A stretch of DNA of 64,000 nucleotides, taken from Methanosarcina horonobensis HB-1 = JCM 15518. GTDB taxonomy: Archaea; Halobacteriota; Methanosarcinia; Methanosarcinales; Methanosarcinaceae. The notes beneath the pieces were generated by a model, which made no database searches, had not been told where the DNA came from, and saw nothing but the letters and a program-made list of their open reading frames with translations. Shown in pieces: positions 46,134-54,854 of the stretch; the first letter of the stretch is position 1; each line of letters begins with the position of its first letter. The position numbers and the translations under genes are program-made. The stretch lies in contig NZ_CP009516.1 of the NCBI RefSeq assembly GCF_000970285.1, positions 186,001 through 250,000 of the forward strand, in the 5' to 3' direction.

Positions 46134-47105
46134 ATGAATGGTGAACTGCTCATGGGCAAAAGTGCCCGGATATTTATAAAAAAAGAGGAAATTTCAGATG
46201 TAAGGGGTACATCTCCTCAAAATGTAACCGTGGTTCTCCCTGCCCTCAACGAGGAAGTATCTATTGGCAGCATAGTGCTTCTTACAAAGTATTTCTCCGA
46301 CAACGTTATCGTGGTCGATGACGGTAGCACTGATCGCACAGCTGAAATTGCCAGAAATGCAGGAGCTTATGTGGTTGTTCACGAGGTTAATAAAGGCAAA
46401 GGTGCAGCTCTCAGGACCGGATTTAAGGCCGCAGCAGACTTCGGTGCGGATATTATAGTTACAATGGATTCTGATGGTCAGCACAACCCTGCAGATATCC
46501 CAAAACTTGTAGCCCCCATTATTGACGGTTATGCAGAAATGGTGAATGGTAGCCGTTATCTTAGCCACAGGGATAAAAATACCCCGATTTACCGCCGTGT
46601 CGGCCAGACTATTCTTGATACAGCCACAAATATGAATTCCGGCCTCAAGATTACAGATTCTCAGAGTGGTTTTCGCGCTTTTGCAGCTTCAACAAAAGAT
46701 ATCTTTCGCTTCAGTGCACAGGGTATGGCAATAGAGAGTGAAATGCTCGCAGATGCAGGCAAATCGGGCCTCCGCATAAAAGAAGTAGAAATCGGAGTCC
46801 GTTATGACGTTGACTGCTCAACCGTAAACCCGATAAAACATGGTTTAGGCGTCCTTGTCATGGTTTTAAAGGATATCGAGTTTTACAGGCCTCTCTATTA
46901 CTTCACAGCCCCCGGAATTGCTCTTGGAGCAGGCGGTCTGATTATGGGTGCCCATTTTCTGCATGAATTTATTCTTGGTAGAGGGCTGGATTTCGGGCCT
47001 ACGATGCTTATGATCCTGTTTATCATGATAGGGACTTTTATGGCATTGACCGGAATATTGCTGCATTCGGTGTCTGCGATTATGAGGGAGACGAAGGCGG
47101 TTTAA
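46134..47105 (+). CDS. DPM-like GT2 glycosyltransferase, longer subtype
   Basis: A 323-residue GT-A enzyme with an additional N-terminal segment of about 25 residues (MGKSARIFIKKEEISD) before VVLPALNEEVSIGS. Motifs are VVDDGSTDRT, DxD in TMDSDGQHNP, and ITDSQSGFRAFA, with two C-terminal helices. It belongs with dolichyl-phosphate sugar synthases and AglJ-like enzymes that start lipid-linked glycans. It is less similar to the pair at 13802/33681 than those are to each other. Three broken copies of this subtype lie elsewhere (32689, 33296, 45170). It heads module E. Confidence 0.9.
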   Translation: MNGELLMGKSARIFIKKEEISDVRGTSPQNVTVVLPALNEEVSIGSIVLLTKYFSDNVIVVDDGSTDRTAEIARNAGAYVVVHEVNKGKGAALRTGFKAAADFGADIIVTMDSDGQHNPADIPKLVAPIIDGYAEMVNGSRYLSHRDKNTPIYRRVGQTILDTATNMNSGLKITDSQSGFRAFAASTKDIFRFSAQGMAIESEMLADAGKSGLRIKEVEIGVRYDVDCSTVNPIKHGLGVLVMVLKDIEFYRPLYYFTAPGIALGAGGLIMGAHFLHEFILGRGLDFGPTMLMILFIMIGTFMALTGILLHSVSAIMRETKAV

Positions 47106-47309
47106 ATTTAAGAAAAAATTCTGTATAACAGCAATCATAGGTTGTATTTTTTTGTTATACTCCTTTACAAAGGTGCTCTTTATTTGGACTCTGTGTTTAA
47201 GGATTGATTTGTGAATACATGCATGTTACAGCACACTGGGAATTAATAACAACTACGGAATAGTCAGAAATTTAATCTTCACATTTATCTAGCACAAAGG
47301 AAAAGAACA

Positions 47310-48326
47310 ATGACCCGAATATGGATAGATATTATAAACCCTTCTCATGCCCTTTTTTTCAACTCATTGATTCCTGAACTATCCTCCCATCAGCTTGATA
47401 TTACCATAAGAGATAGAGCAGAAACAGTGAAACTATGCAAATCTTTTGGAATAAATGGTCGAGTTATAGGGACAGATTATGTCGATCCTTTGAAAAAATC
47501 AGTAAACATGGTTTATAGAACTCTAAAACTCTCTACATCTATACCTAAATTTGATATATCACTTTCCTTTGAGAATGGGATGTGTGTATTCGGTTCAAAA
47601 GTTAGAGGAAATCCTTCAATTCTGTTCTGTGACAACGACCTGAAGTTTTCCCAAAAAAAGTCTTTTTTGCAGGATCTGGAATCAGACATAAAGAGCCTTG
47701 CAAGTTATGTATTTATTCCCAGGGTTTGTAGAGAAAATTTCAGTATAATGTTTGATGATACTCAATTAATAACATATAACGGATGTAAAGAAGATATCTA
47801 TATTGCAGATTATATCCCCGATCCCGATTTTCTGGACAAAATTCCTTTCAATGATTTTGTAGTAGTACGTCCGGAAGCACTCGGATCTTTCTATGTTAAA
47901 GAAAATAAGACTATCGTACCTGAAATTCTGAAAAGGTTTGAAAAGGAAAATGTTAATGTAATCTATCTTCCCAGAGAAAAAGAAGATATAAAATATGCTG
48001 AAGGATGCAAATTTTATACTCCTGATAACCCGCTAAATGGCCTTGACCTTTGTTATTATGCAAATGCGGTACTAACTGGTTCGGGAACACTTGCAAGAGA
48101 GGCTGCTTGTATGGGTACTACTTCGATTTCTTTTTTTCCAAGTTCTAAGCTTCTTTCAGTTGACCAATACTTTGTTGATCAGGGTAGAATTCTACATTCC
48201 AGGGATGTGAATGAAATTATGGATTACATAAATAAAAATATACAAAATGGCAAAAGGAGAGATCTCAAGAAGTGCAAAGCTATTAAAAAAGATTTTTTAT
48301 CTAAATTACAAAAAAATCTTAACTAA
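47310..48326 (+). CDS. DUF354 family protein, glycosyltransferase-like
   Basis: A 338-residue protein of the DUF354 family, which has a GT-B-like fold. It starts RIWIDIINPSHALFFNSLIP, as family members do, followed by FDISLSFENGMCVFGSKVRG. GSGTLAREAACMGTTSISFF in the C-terminal domain corresponds to the nucleotide-sugar-binding loop of UDP-GlcNAc-2-epimerase-like and MurG-like proteins. AAAGGAAAAG precedes the ATG. Members of this family occur in archaeal glycan clusters, but their reaction has not been assigned as far as I know. It follows the GT2 head of module E by about 200 bases. Confidence 0.85.
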   Translation: MTRIWIDIINPSHALFFNSLIPELSSHQLDITIRDRAETVKLCKSFGINGRVIGTDYVDPLKKSVNMVYRTLKLSTSIPKFDISLSFENGMCVFGSKVRGNPSILFCDNDLKFSQKKSFLQDLESDIKSLASYVFIPRVCRENFSIMFDDTQLITYNGCKEDIYIADYIPDPDFLDKIPFNDFVVVRPEALGSFYVKENKTIVPEILKRFEKENVNVIYLPREKEDIKYAEGCKFYTPDNPLNGLDLCYYANAVLTGSGTLAREAACMGTTSISFFPSSKLLSVDQYFVDQGRILHSRDVNEIMDYINKNIQNGKRRDLKKCKAIKKDFLSKLQKNLN

Positions 48327-48376
48327 ATATTGAAGACAAGCGATCTATCATTCTATTGTGGTTATTTGTGGTCAAC

Positions 48377-49249
48377 ATGTATATTCTTGTTACGCCTGCA
48401 AAAAATGAAGCTGAAAACTTACCGGACCTCATTAAATCTATACTCAGTCAAACAGTGAAGCCTAATTTATGGGTTATTGTTGACGATGGTAGTACGGATG
48501 CTACTCCTGAAATATTGGCAAATAATGAGTTTGGTGACTGGATCAAAACTATAAGACTTCAACCTCATCCAAGGGATATAACTTTTCATTATAGTTTTGT
48601 GTGTAAAAACGGTTTTGATTATGCTATTGATTTTTGTACACAAATGCAAATAGAATATGAATTCATTGGATTAATTGATGCCGATACTCTTCTGGAAAAT
48701 CAATATTTTGAAAAATTAATCGATGAGTTTAAGACTGATCCGTATATCGGAATCGCTAGTGGTGGTATTTATTATGATAATGAAGGAAAACTCGAATTGG
48801 ACTCTGTTAACAAGGAGTATCCGAGAGGTACCGGAAGGCTATGGAGAAAAACATGCTTTATGGAAACTGAAGGTTACCTCATTGAACCCTCTCCGGATTC
48901 GATTTCAAACATTAAAGCTTTATTAATAGGATGGAAAGTTAAACAATTTAAAAATATAATCGCTATTCAAAAAAGAATGACAAGTAGTGCGGATGGATTG
49001 TGGAAAGGGTACAAATCAAACGGATTTATAGCTTACTATTTGAATAAGCATCCGTTACTTGTTTTTCTCAATACGATTTTTTATAGCACCAGAAATCCGT
49101 ACTATGTTGGAATTCCGTATTTGTACGGATACCTGTTATCTATTATTAAAAGGAAATCTAAAATTAGGGATAAAGAAATTAAGGATTTTTTCTGGAATAC
49201 CAGGTTAAAAGAATTAATTTCGATTAATATTATCAATATTATTAGATGA
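48377..49249 (+). CDS. GT2 family glycosyltransferase
   Basis: A 290-residue GT-A enzyme: ILVTPAKNEAENLPDLIKSI, WVIVDDGSTDATPE, and GLIDADTLLENQYF as DxD. A later segment PRGTGRLWRKTCFMETEGYL is typical of the acceptor side. The ATG at 48377 matches the first strand; the upstream TTG at 48356 has no better support. There is no clear C-terminal membrane domain, but several hydrophobic stretches near residues 220-260 could associate with the membrane. It lies between a DUF354 protein and a GT-C-like protein in module E. Confidence 0.88.
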   Translation: MYILVTPAKNEAENLPDLIKSILSQTVKPNLWVIVDDGSTDATPEILANNEFGDWIKTIRLQPHPRDITFHYSFVCKNGFDYAIDFCTQMQIEYEFIGLIDADTLLENQYFEKLIDEFKTDPYIGIASGGIYYDNEGKLELDSVNKEYPRGTGRLWRKTCFMETEGYLIEPSPDSISNIKALLIGWKVKQFKNIIAIQKRMTSSADGLWKGYKSNGFIAYYLNKHPLLVFLNTIFYSTRNPYYVGIPYLYGYLLSIIKRKSKIRDKEIKDFFWNTRLKELISINIINIIR

Positions 49250-49252
49250 AAC

Positions 49253-49284
49253 ACTACTAGAACTAAACATTACTAGAACTAAAC
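49253..49284 (+). repeat. 16-bp tandem duplication
   Basis: Two adjacent units, ACTACTAGAACTAAAC and ATTACTAGAACTAAAC, differ at one base. They fall directly after the GT2 stop and before the start of the membrane protein gene. Confidence 0.7.
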
Positions 49285-49310
49285 CGTTTTCTTTGAGTGG
49301 GAGATCAAAA

Positions 49311-51119
49311 TTGGCAGATACTATTAAAGAAAGATCGTTTAAACTGACATTGATCTTTTGTTTAGTTTTTACTATCTTAGCATATCTTACAGCCTATCAT
49401 GCCCCTTCTACAGGTTATGAGTTATCAATATATACCTCAACTCCGGTTCTTACATGGGTTTTTTTACTATTGAGCATTCTTGGTAGTCTATATATAGTTA
49501 TAACTAATGTCTGTACAAACGAATCTGAAAGAAGTAACTTATGGTTAATAGGTATTTTTATATTATTTATGAACAGGTTATTATTGCTCTACATCCCTTT
49601 TATTAGAGGCTACTATACCTGGAACGGAGATAATATTTCTCATATTGGACACATAAAAGATCTCATTTTTACAGGTTTTATTTCTCCAGATAATCCCTAT
49701 CCTATAACTCATATTTTACTCAGTGAAGTTTTATCTATCTCTGGAATGGAAATTAGTTTCATAATAAATCATAGCACTGCTTTATTATCTGGTTTTTATG
49801 TAATTTTCATCTATTTACTTAGTAGAGTCGTCTTCCCTGGCGAGAAAAGAATACATTTATTCTCTATAGCTTCCGTATTAGTAGTCTTATTTGATGGATA
49901 TAACGTCTATTTAATGCCAAATGGATGGTCTATCTTTTACTTACCTTGTCTTTTCTTTCTTTATTTTAAATCAATTGGAAATAAGTTTTCCTTCCAGTAC
50001 CGTTTTCTTTTCGCTATTATACTAATTTTATATCCTTTTTTCCATCCGCTTACATCGGTTATAATTATTATTTTGTTATTTATTGATGGAATTACCAGGT
50101 TAATTGTGTACTATACGTCAAATAAAAAAATTTTTTCAGGAATTATTAATGAACTTATCCCTTTTAACTCGATATTTATTATGTCAGTAATTTTTGTTCC
50201 ATGGGTACTATCTTTCAAGATTTTTCATCCCAATTTGAAGAAATTTTATTTAGCGATTACGACCGGGAAAAGTTTTGATGTGATTGCAGACATGAGTAAT
50301 ACTTTAAATAAAATAAATCTTCATGGGTCTGAGTTACTTCTTTATATTTTTAAAGTAATGGGGGATCAAATAATATTTTTAGTTTTATCCATCGTCTCTT
50401 CAATTATATTTTTTACGAAATATGATTTTAAAAAATATAATAATTTTACGTCTTTGATCTCAATTACTTTTTTCATTGGATTTTTGTACTTGTCATATTT
50501 ATTAAACTTACTACCGGGTCTCGAAAATATAGGCTCTGACAGATTGGTATCTTATCTCGTCATTTTTACACCCATTATGGTAGGTTTTATTTTTAATCAT
50601 TTCACAAATACAAAAGGTATCAGTAGAGCAAATCTAAATGCGTTAATTATTATACTTCTGATAATAATTCCCTCAATTATCGGCCTATTCAGTTTATACC
50701 CTTCTCCTTATACTATAAAACCGAATTCACAAGTTACACAGATGGATATCCATGGTGCAAGATGGCTGTTTGTAGGTTGTAATAATTCGGAAATAGAAAC
50801 TACAGATATCTTAGGCACAACACCAAGATTAGCGGATGGAGTTTTGGGAGTCAGCGAACGTCGTAAAAGATCAATATCTCGTGACTTTATACCTGAGCAC
50901 TTTAATTATTCTCAACATATGTATCTGGGAAATTCATATATGGGTGATAAATTTTCTATGATTTCCAAACTCGATGAGCGTATTTACATTGATGTGTGGA
51001 GTCCCGTTGGGAGATTTAACGAAAAGGATTTTGAGAAGCTTAAAGCTGATTGCACTGTGGATAAAGTCTATTGTAACGGAGAATCTTATGTCTGCTGCAT
51101 ACATGGAAACCAAAAGTGA
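49311..51119 (+). CDS. large polytopic membrane protein, GT-C-like
   Basis: A protein of about 602 residues with around a dozen hydrophobic segments and a C-terminal soluble region of about 120 residues. The early-loop pattern NGDNISH (Asp-x3-His) followed about 22 residues later by YPITH matches the signature in 4260-6248 and 20393-22252. The TTG at 49311 is preferred because GGGAGAT lies before it; an upstream TTG at 49293 remains possible. It overlaps the following GT4 by 32 bases. A GT-C transferase or polymerase role is inferred. Confidence 0.8.
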   Translation: MADTIKERSFKLTLIFCLVFTILAYLTAYHAPSTGYELSIYTSTPVLTWVFLLLSILGSLYIVITNVCTNESERSNLWLIGIFILFMNRLLLLYIPFIRGYYTWNGDNISHIGHIKDLIFTGFISPDNPYPITHILLSEVLSISGMEISFIINHSTALLSGFYVIFIYLLSRVVFPGEKRIHLFSIASVLVVLFDGYNVYLMPNGWSIFYLPCLFFLYFKSIGNKFSFQYRFLFAIILILYPFFHPLTSVIIIILLFIDGITRLIVYYTSNKKIFSGIINELIPFNSIFIMSVIFVPWVLSFKIFHPNLKKFYLAITTGKSFDVIADMSNTLNKINLHGSELLLYIFKVMGDQIIFLVLSIVSSIIFFTKYDFKKYNNFTSLISITFFIGFLYLSYLLNLLPGLENIGSDRLVSYLVIFTPIMVGFIFNHFTNTKGISRANLNALIIILLIIIPSIIGLFSLYPSPYTIKPNSQVTQMDIHGARWLFVGCNNSEIETTDILGTTPRLADGVLGVSERRKRSISRDFIPEHFNYSQHMYLGNSYMGDKFSMISKLDERIYIDVWSPVGRFNEKDFEKLKADCTVDKVYCNGESYVCCIHGNQK

Positions 51120-52296
51120 TATTCTTAAAAGTAATATCTCGATTGTAAGAGTTGTATCCAGCTTTTATCCTAAAATAGGGGGTTCGATCACTCATACTAT
51201 AGAACTAGCTCAAAAAATCAATCCATATCTCACTGACCAATTAATTTTAGCTCCAAAAACTAGTCTGGATTGTTCCGAATTTGACAAAAGCCTGGGAGTT
51301 CGTATTCTAAGGATTAAATACCCTGCACTCAAAAAAATCCCTTTAATACCAATGGAACCTTTAATACAAGTTCTATATTCGATCAGTGTATATTCTTCGT
51401 TGAGAGCCCTAAAAAAGCCTGATATTATTCATACTCATGATATCTCTCAAGCTGTATATTGCAGTATTGTAGGTAAAATATTTAAAATTCCCGTCGTTGG
51501 AATGTTACACGGTTCTACAAGCGCTTATTCTCCTGTCAATGGAATGTACGAGACTATACTTGCTAAACTCTCAAGTCCCAGCCATGCATTTGTTTTAGAT
51601 GACGGATCTGAAGCTCCTTATAAGTTTAAGAAACTATGGGGAGATAAAGTATCAATTGTATATCATGCAATAGATACGGAGTTATTTAATAAATTACCCA
51701 CTAACAAAGGTATACTAAAAAAATTAAAGATTGAGAATGCAGAATTTATCGTTCTGTCAACGAGCTCACTGATTACTGTAAAAAATATAGAGCTAGCGAT
51801 TGAAGCTTTCAAATTATTTTTTGAGTCAGTTAGATCAAATAACATATACTTTTTAATAGCTGGAGATGGGGACCAAAAGACCTTTTTAATTAATTTAGTA
51901 AAAAGTTATCAACTGGAAAATAACGTTAAGTTTCTTGGCGAGGTTTCTTCCTCTGAAGTGGTAGAACTTCTATCAATAGCTGACGTAGTCGTAGCAACTA
52001 GCTTATATAGTAATATGAATCGGTCAGTTCAAGAAGCAATGTCTTGTGAAAAAGCTGTAATTGCTTTTGATAGTGGAGGGACAGGTAAATTAATCAAACA
52101 TATGGAAAATGGAATACTGGTAAAAAAGAATGATGTAGCTAACCTTGCAAAAAGTATTCAACTTTTTTATAATTCTCAAGATCTAAAATTCTCAATTGGT
52201 ACCAGGGCCAGGAATTTCATAATCAGTGAGCGAAGTTGGGATAAACGAATTAAACAAGAGTTAGAAATTTACGATAAGTTATTAACTAGAAAATAA
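51088..52296 (+). CDS. GT4 family glycosyltransferase
   Basis: A protein of about 402 residues. The open frame begins further upstream, inside the membrane protein gene, but GGAG precedes the ATG at 51088 and the conserved strand VRVVSSFYPKIGGSITHTIE starts soon after. Linker VYHAIDTELF, AGDGDQKTF, and the donor-site region LYSNMNRSVQEAMSCEKAVIAF, in which the first Glu is replaced by Ser or Asn but the second is kept. The 32-base overlap indicates tight coupling to the membrane protein. It closes module E. Confidence 0.89.
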   Translation: MSAAYMETKSDILKSNISIVRVVSSFYPKIGGSITHTIELAQKINPYLTDQLILAPKTSLDCSEFDKSLGVRILRIKYPALKKIPLIPMEPLIQVLYSISVYSSLRALKKPDIIHTHDISQAVYCSIVGKIFKIPVVGMLHGSTSAYSPVNGMYETILAKLSSPSHAFVLDDGSEAPYKFKKLWGDKVSIVYHAIDTELFNKLPTNKGILKKLKIENAEFIVLSTSSLITVKNIELAIEAFKLFFESVRSNNIYFLIAGDGDQKTFLINLVKSYQLENNVKFLGEVSSSEVVELLSIADVVVATSLYSNMNRSVQEAMSCEKAVIAFDSGGTGKLIKHMENGILVKKNDVANLAKSIQLFYNSQDLKFSIGTRARNFIISERSWDKRIKQELEIYDKLLTRK

Positions 52297-52502
52297 CTGT
52301 CCGGAGCATCTACTCCATTTATTCTCAATAAAAATCGGGATAAAATTTCTAAAAAAGTATAATCCTCAGATTAAATGTATGAACAGGAATAAAAATTTGA
52401 TTTTTCTGGCAGGCACATGAATTGAATTCTTACTCATTGAGAAGTCATGCCATGTCTAAACACTGTCAGAAGCTAAAAAATCAATCTATAAACTGTTACA
52501 CC

Positions 52503-53756
52503 TCATCTAGTTCCGATAATTTTTATTTTATAACCTGATTTCTCCAATAAATCTTTGTTAATGATATTTCTTGTATCTATAATATTCGGCTTTCTCATTT
52601 TATTATGTAAATTTTCAGGATCCACATTCCTAAACTCCGAATGATCCGTCAACACAACAATACAGTCACTTCCCTCAACAGCCTCTTCCAATCCCAGAAT
52701 CGGATAGTTCCATTCTTTCACAAACGGATCATAAATCTTAATCTTGAAGCCTTCCTTTTCTGCAAGTTTGATAAACTTCTTGGCCGGAGTAGCTCTTGTA
52801 TCTGCAATGTCTCCTTTATATGCAATTCCAAAAACTGTAATTATCGGATTTTCAATACCTGTAAGCATTTCTTTTACCATTTTTAAAACATACTGAGGCA
52901 TGGAATCGTTTATTTGCCTGGACATCATAATGAGGCTGCTGTTGTTTGCGTTTTCTGTCAAGAACCAGGGATCAATTGCTATGCAATGTCCGCCTACTCC
53001 TGGACCAGGCTTTAGAATGTTTACACGAGGATGCTTATTTGCTATTTCGATAGCTTTCCAGACATCTATGCCGTAGTCGTCTGCTATCTGGGCGAATTCG
53101 TTGGCAAGCGCGATGTTGACGTCTCGGAAGGTATTTTCCATCAGTTTTATCATTTCTGCGGTTGTGCTGGTTGTGAGGTGGAGGTTGCCTTTTACAAAGG
53201 AAGAATAAAGGTCGGCTGTAAGCTGGGTAGATTTTTCATCTACGCCGCCGATTACGCGATCGTTGTAAACCATTTCGTGAAGGGTATTTCCGGGAATTGC
53301 CCTCTCCGGGCAGTGGGAGACACAGAAGTCTTCACACATTTTGAGGGTGGATTTTTCCAGGATTTGTTTTACCTGCTTTTCACAGGTGTTGGGTGGAATT
53401 GTAGATTCTATAATTACGAGATTACCTTTTTTCAGGTAGGGAACAATCATTTCGCAGGCAGATACCACATATTTGAGGTCTGCCATCCTCATTTCCGAAT
53501 CGAAGGGTGTTGGAACGGCTACAAGGAAAACATCGGCTTCTTCCACAAGAGATTCTGCTCGGAAAGCTTTTCTGGCAACGGCTCCGTCCAGAAGTTCCTG
53601 GAAGCCTTTCTCTTCAAAAGGCATCTTGCCTGCTTTGAGAGTGTCAACAACACGTTTATTTACATCAATGCCCACGACTTCATGACCATTGTTCGCAAAA
53701 AGAAGAGCTGTTGGTAGGCCAATATATCCTTGACCGAGTACACAGATTTTTGACAA
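52503..53756 (-). CDS. wecC: UDP-N-acetyl-D-mannosamine 6-dehydrogenase
   Basis: Oxidises UDP-ManNAc to UDP-ManNAcA with two NAD. The 417-residue length is normal for the family. Rossmann motif GQGYIGLPTALLFANNGHEV, PERAIPGNTLHEM in the first domain, ENTFRDVNIALANEFA in the central helix, the catalytic Cys in GVGGHCIAIDPWFL, and GIAYKGDIADTR in the C-terminal domain. The TTG at 53756 behind GGCGGGAT is chosen because the Rossmann strand begins immediately after it. It shares module F with the 2-epimerase at 57660 that would supply its substrate. Confidence 0.92.
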   Translation of the reverse strand: MSKICVLGQGYIGLPTALLFANNGHEVVGIDVNKRVVDTLKAGKMPFEEKGFQELLDGAVARKAFRAESLVEEADVFLVAVPTPFDSEMRMADLKYVVSACEMIVPYLKKGNLVIIESTIPPNTCEKQVKQILEKSTLKMCEDFCVSHCPERAIPGNTLHEMVYNDRVIGGVDEKSTQLTADLYSSFVKGNLHLTTSTTAEMIKLMENTFRDVNIALANEFAQIADDYGIDVWKAIEIANKHPRVNILKPGPGVGGHCIAIDPWFLTENANNSSLIMMSRQINDSMPQYVLKMVKEMLTGIENPIITVFGIAYKGDIADTRATPAKKFIKLAEKEGFKIKIYDPFVKEWNYPILGLEEAVEGSDCIVVLTDHSEFRNVDPENLHNKMRKPNIIDTRNIINKDLLEKSGYKIKIIGTR

Positions 53757-53864
53757 CCTTATCCCGCCTTTCTTCAAATTATTTCCTATTTGAAAACCTA
53801 TTAAATTTAAGAAAATACGAAATGAGAACAATTTTGAGGCTCATTCTGATGTAGAAACTAAAGC

Positions 53865-54794
53865 TCAGTTGTTATTATACATTTCAATTAACTTTTTTAT
53901 TACCACTCTGGAATCATGAACTTCTTCAACATATTTTCGACTTTTAACTCCAAATTTAGCTCTCTCTTCTGGATTTTCGATTAACTTAGTTAAATTTTCA
54001 TACATAAACTCCGGATATGTATTCAATATAGGCAAGTTTGTATAGTATTTATCTACCAAATCTTTTTTGATGAAGCATAAAACCGGTTTTCCCATACACA
54101 TAGCTTCAATTGAAAACACTCCATATATTCCAAAACTAGGGTTAATCCAATCTACGACTATATCGGCAATTCTAAGTTGCCTTATAACTTCATCATGGGG
54201 TACATTTTCTAATAGGATAAATTCAACATCATATCCATCTTTTTTTAATTTATCTATTGCCTGTACCACATACTCGGTGCCCTTTATTTCTCTGGAACTT
54301 GGAGCGTGTAAAATCCTTAATTTGTGGGTCTGATAATTAAACTCTGTGAACTTGTATTCCCTTGTATCTGCTGGGTTTGGTAACCATATTCCTTTAGGAG
54401 ACCATTCAAGAAGATCGGGGGTTGAAACAAGGATTTTATTTGCAAACCTGGAGTAAAGATATTTTTCACCTTTAAATCGAAGTTCAGAGCCATGGTGGTG
54501 TACAATTGTTTTTTTGTTCAATATTCTCCACAAGACTAGATCAATACCTTTTGGAAGAATAGTTCCGCTGTGAAAATGATATACATCGTATTTCTTAACA
54601 AATTTTAAAAAAATAAAAAACATTTTTATGTAATTATATGGAAACTTAGATGTTATAGGATAACAAAAGTCCGTTTTATACCTGAAAGGATGTTTTTTAT
54701 ACGAAAGGACATCACTTTTATAACCTAATTCTCTTTGTGCTTGGGCTATATTTTGAGGCACTCCAGCTACATCTCCAATATGTAATATCTTCAT
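53865..54794 (-). CDS. GT4-like glycosyltransferase, short form
   Basis: A 309-residue GT-B-like enzyme, shorter than usual. It starts MKILHIGDVAGVPQNIAQAQ and contains VHHHGSELRFKGE, VSTPDLLEWSPKG, and LRILHAPSSREIKGTEYVV. The donor-site region PSFGIYGVFSIEAMCMGKPVL keeps the second Glu. The ATG at 54794 follows GGGTGAG; 54812 is a weaker alternative. Neighbours are WecC and a flippase. It may transfer ManNAcA or a related residue. Confidence 0.87.
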   Translation of the reverse strand: MKILHIGDVAGVPQNIAQAQRELGYKSDVLSYKKHPFRYKTDFCYPITSKFPYNYIKMFFIFLKFVKKYDVYHFHSGTILPKGIDLVLWRILNKKTIVHHHGSELRFKGEKYLYSRFANKILVSTPDLLEWSPKGIWLPNPADTREYKFTEFNYQTHKLRILHAPSSREIKGTEYVVQAIDKLKKDGYDVEFILLENVPHDEVIRQLRIADIVVDWINPSFGIYGVFSIEAMCMGKPVLCFIKKDLVDKYYTNLPILNTYPEFMYENLTKLIENPEERAKFGVKSRKYVEEVHDSRVVIKKLIEMYNNN

Positions 54795-54854
54795 AATATG
54801 CTCACCCAACACATTTTACCGATTTTAAAGAAATAATATTGAGTTTTGGTCTTA

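Noticed and set aside
46194-46568. A 124-codon minus-strand open frame inside the module E GT2
   Set aside because: Antisense shadow of a conserved GT2 domain; similar antisense frames occur in the other GT2 copies for the same reason.
53031-53717. A 228-codon plus-strand open frame
   Set aside because: Lies antisense to wecC, has no recognisable domain, and its Cys- and Phe-rich sequence is typical of an antisense shadow.
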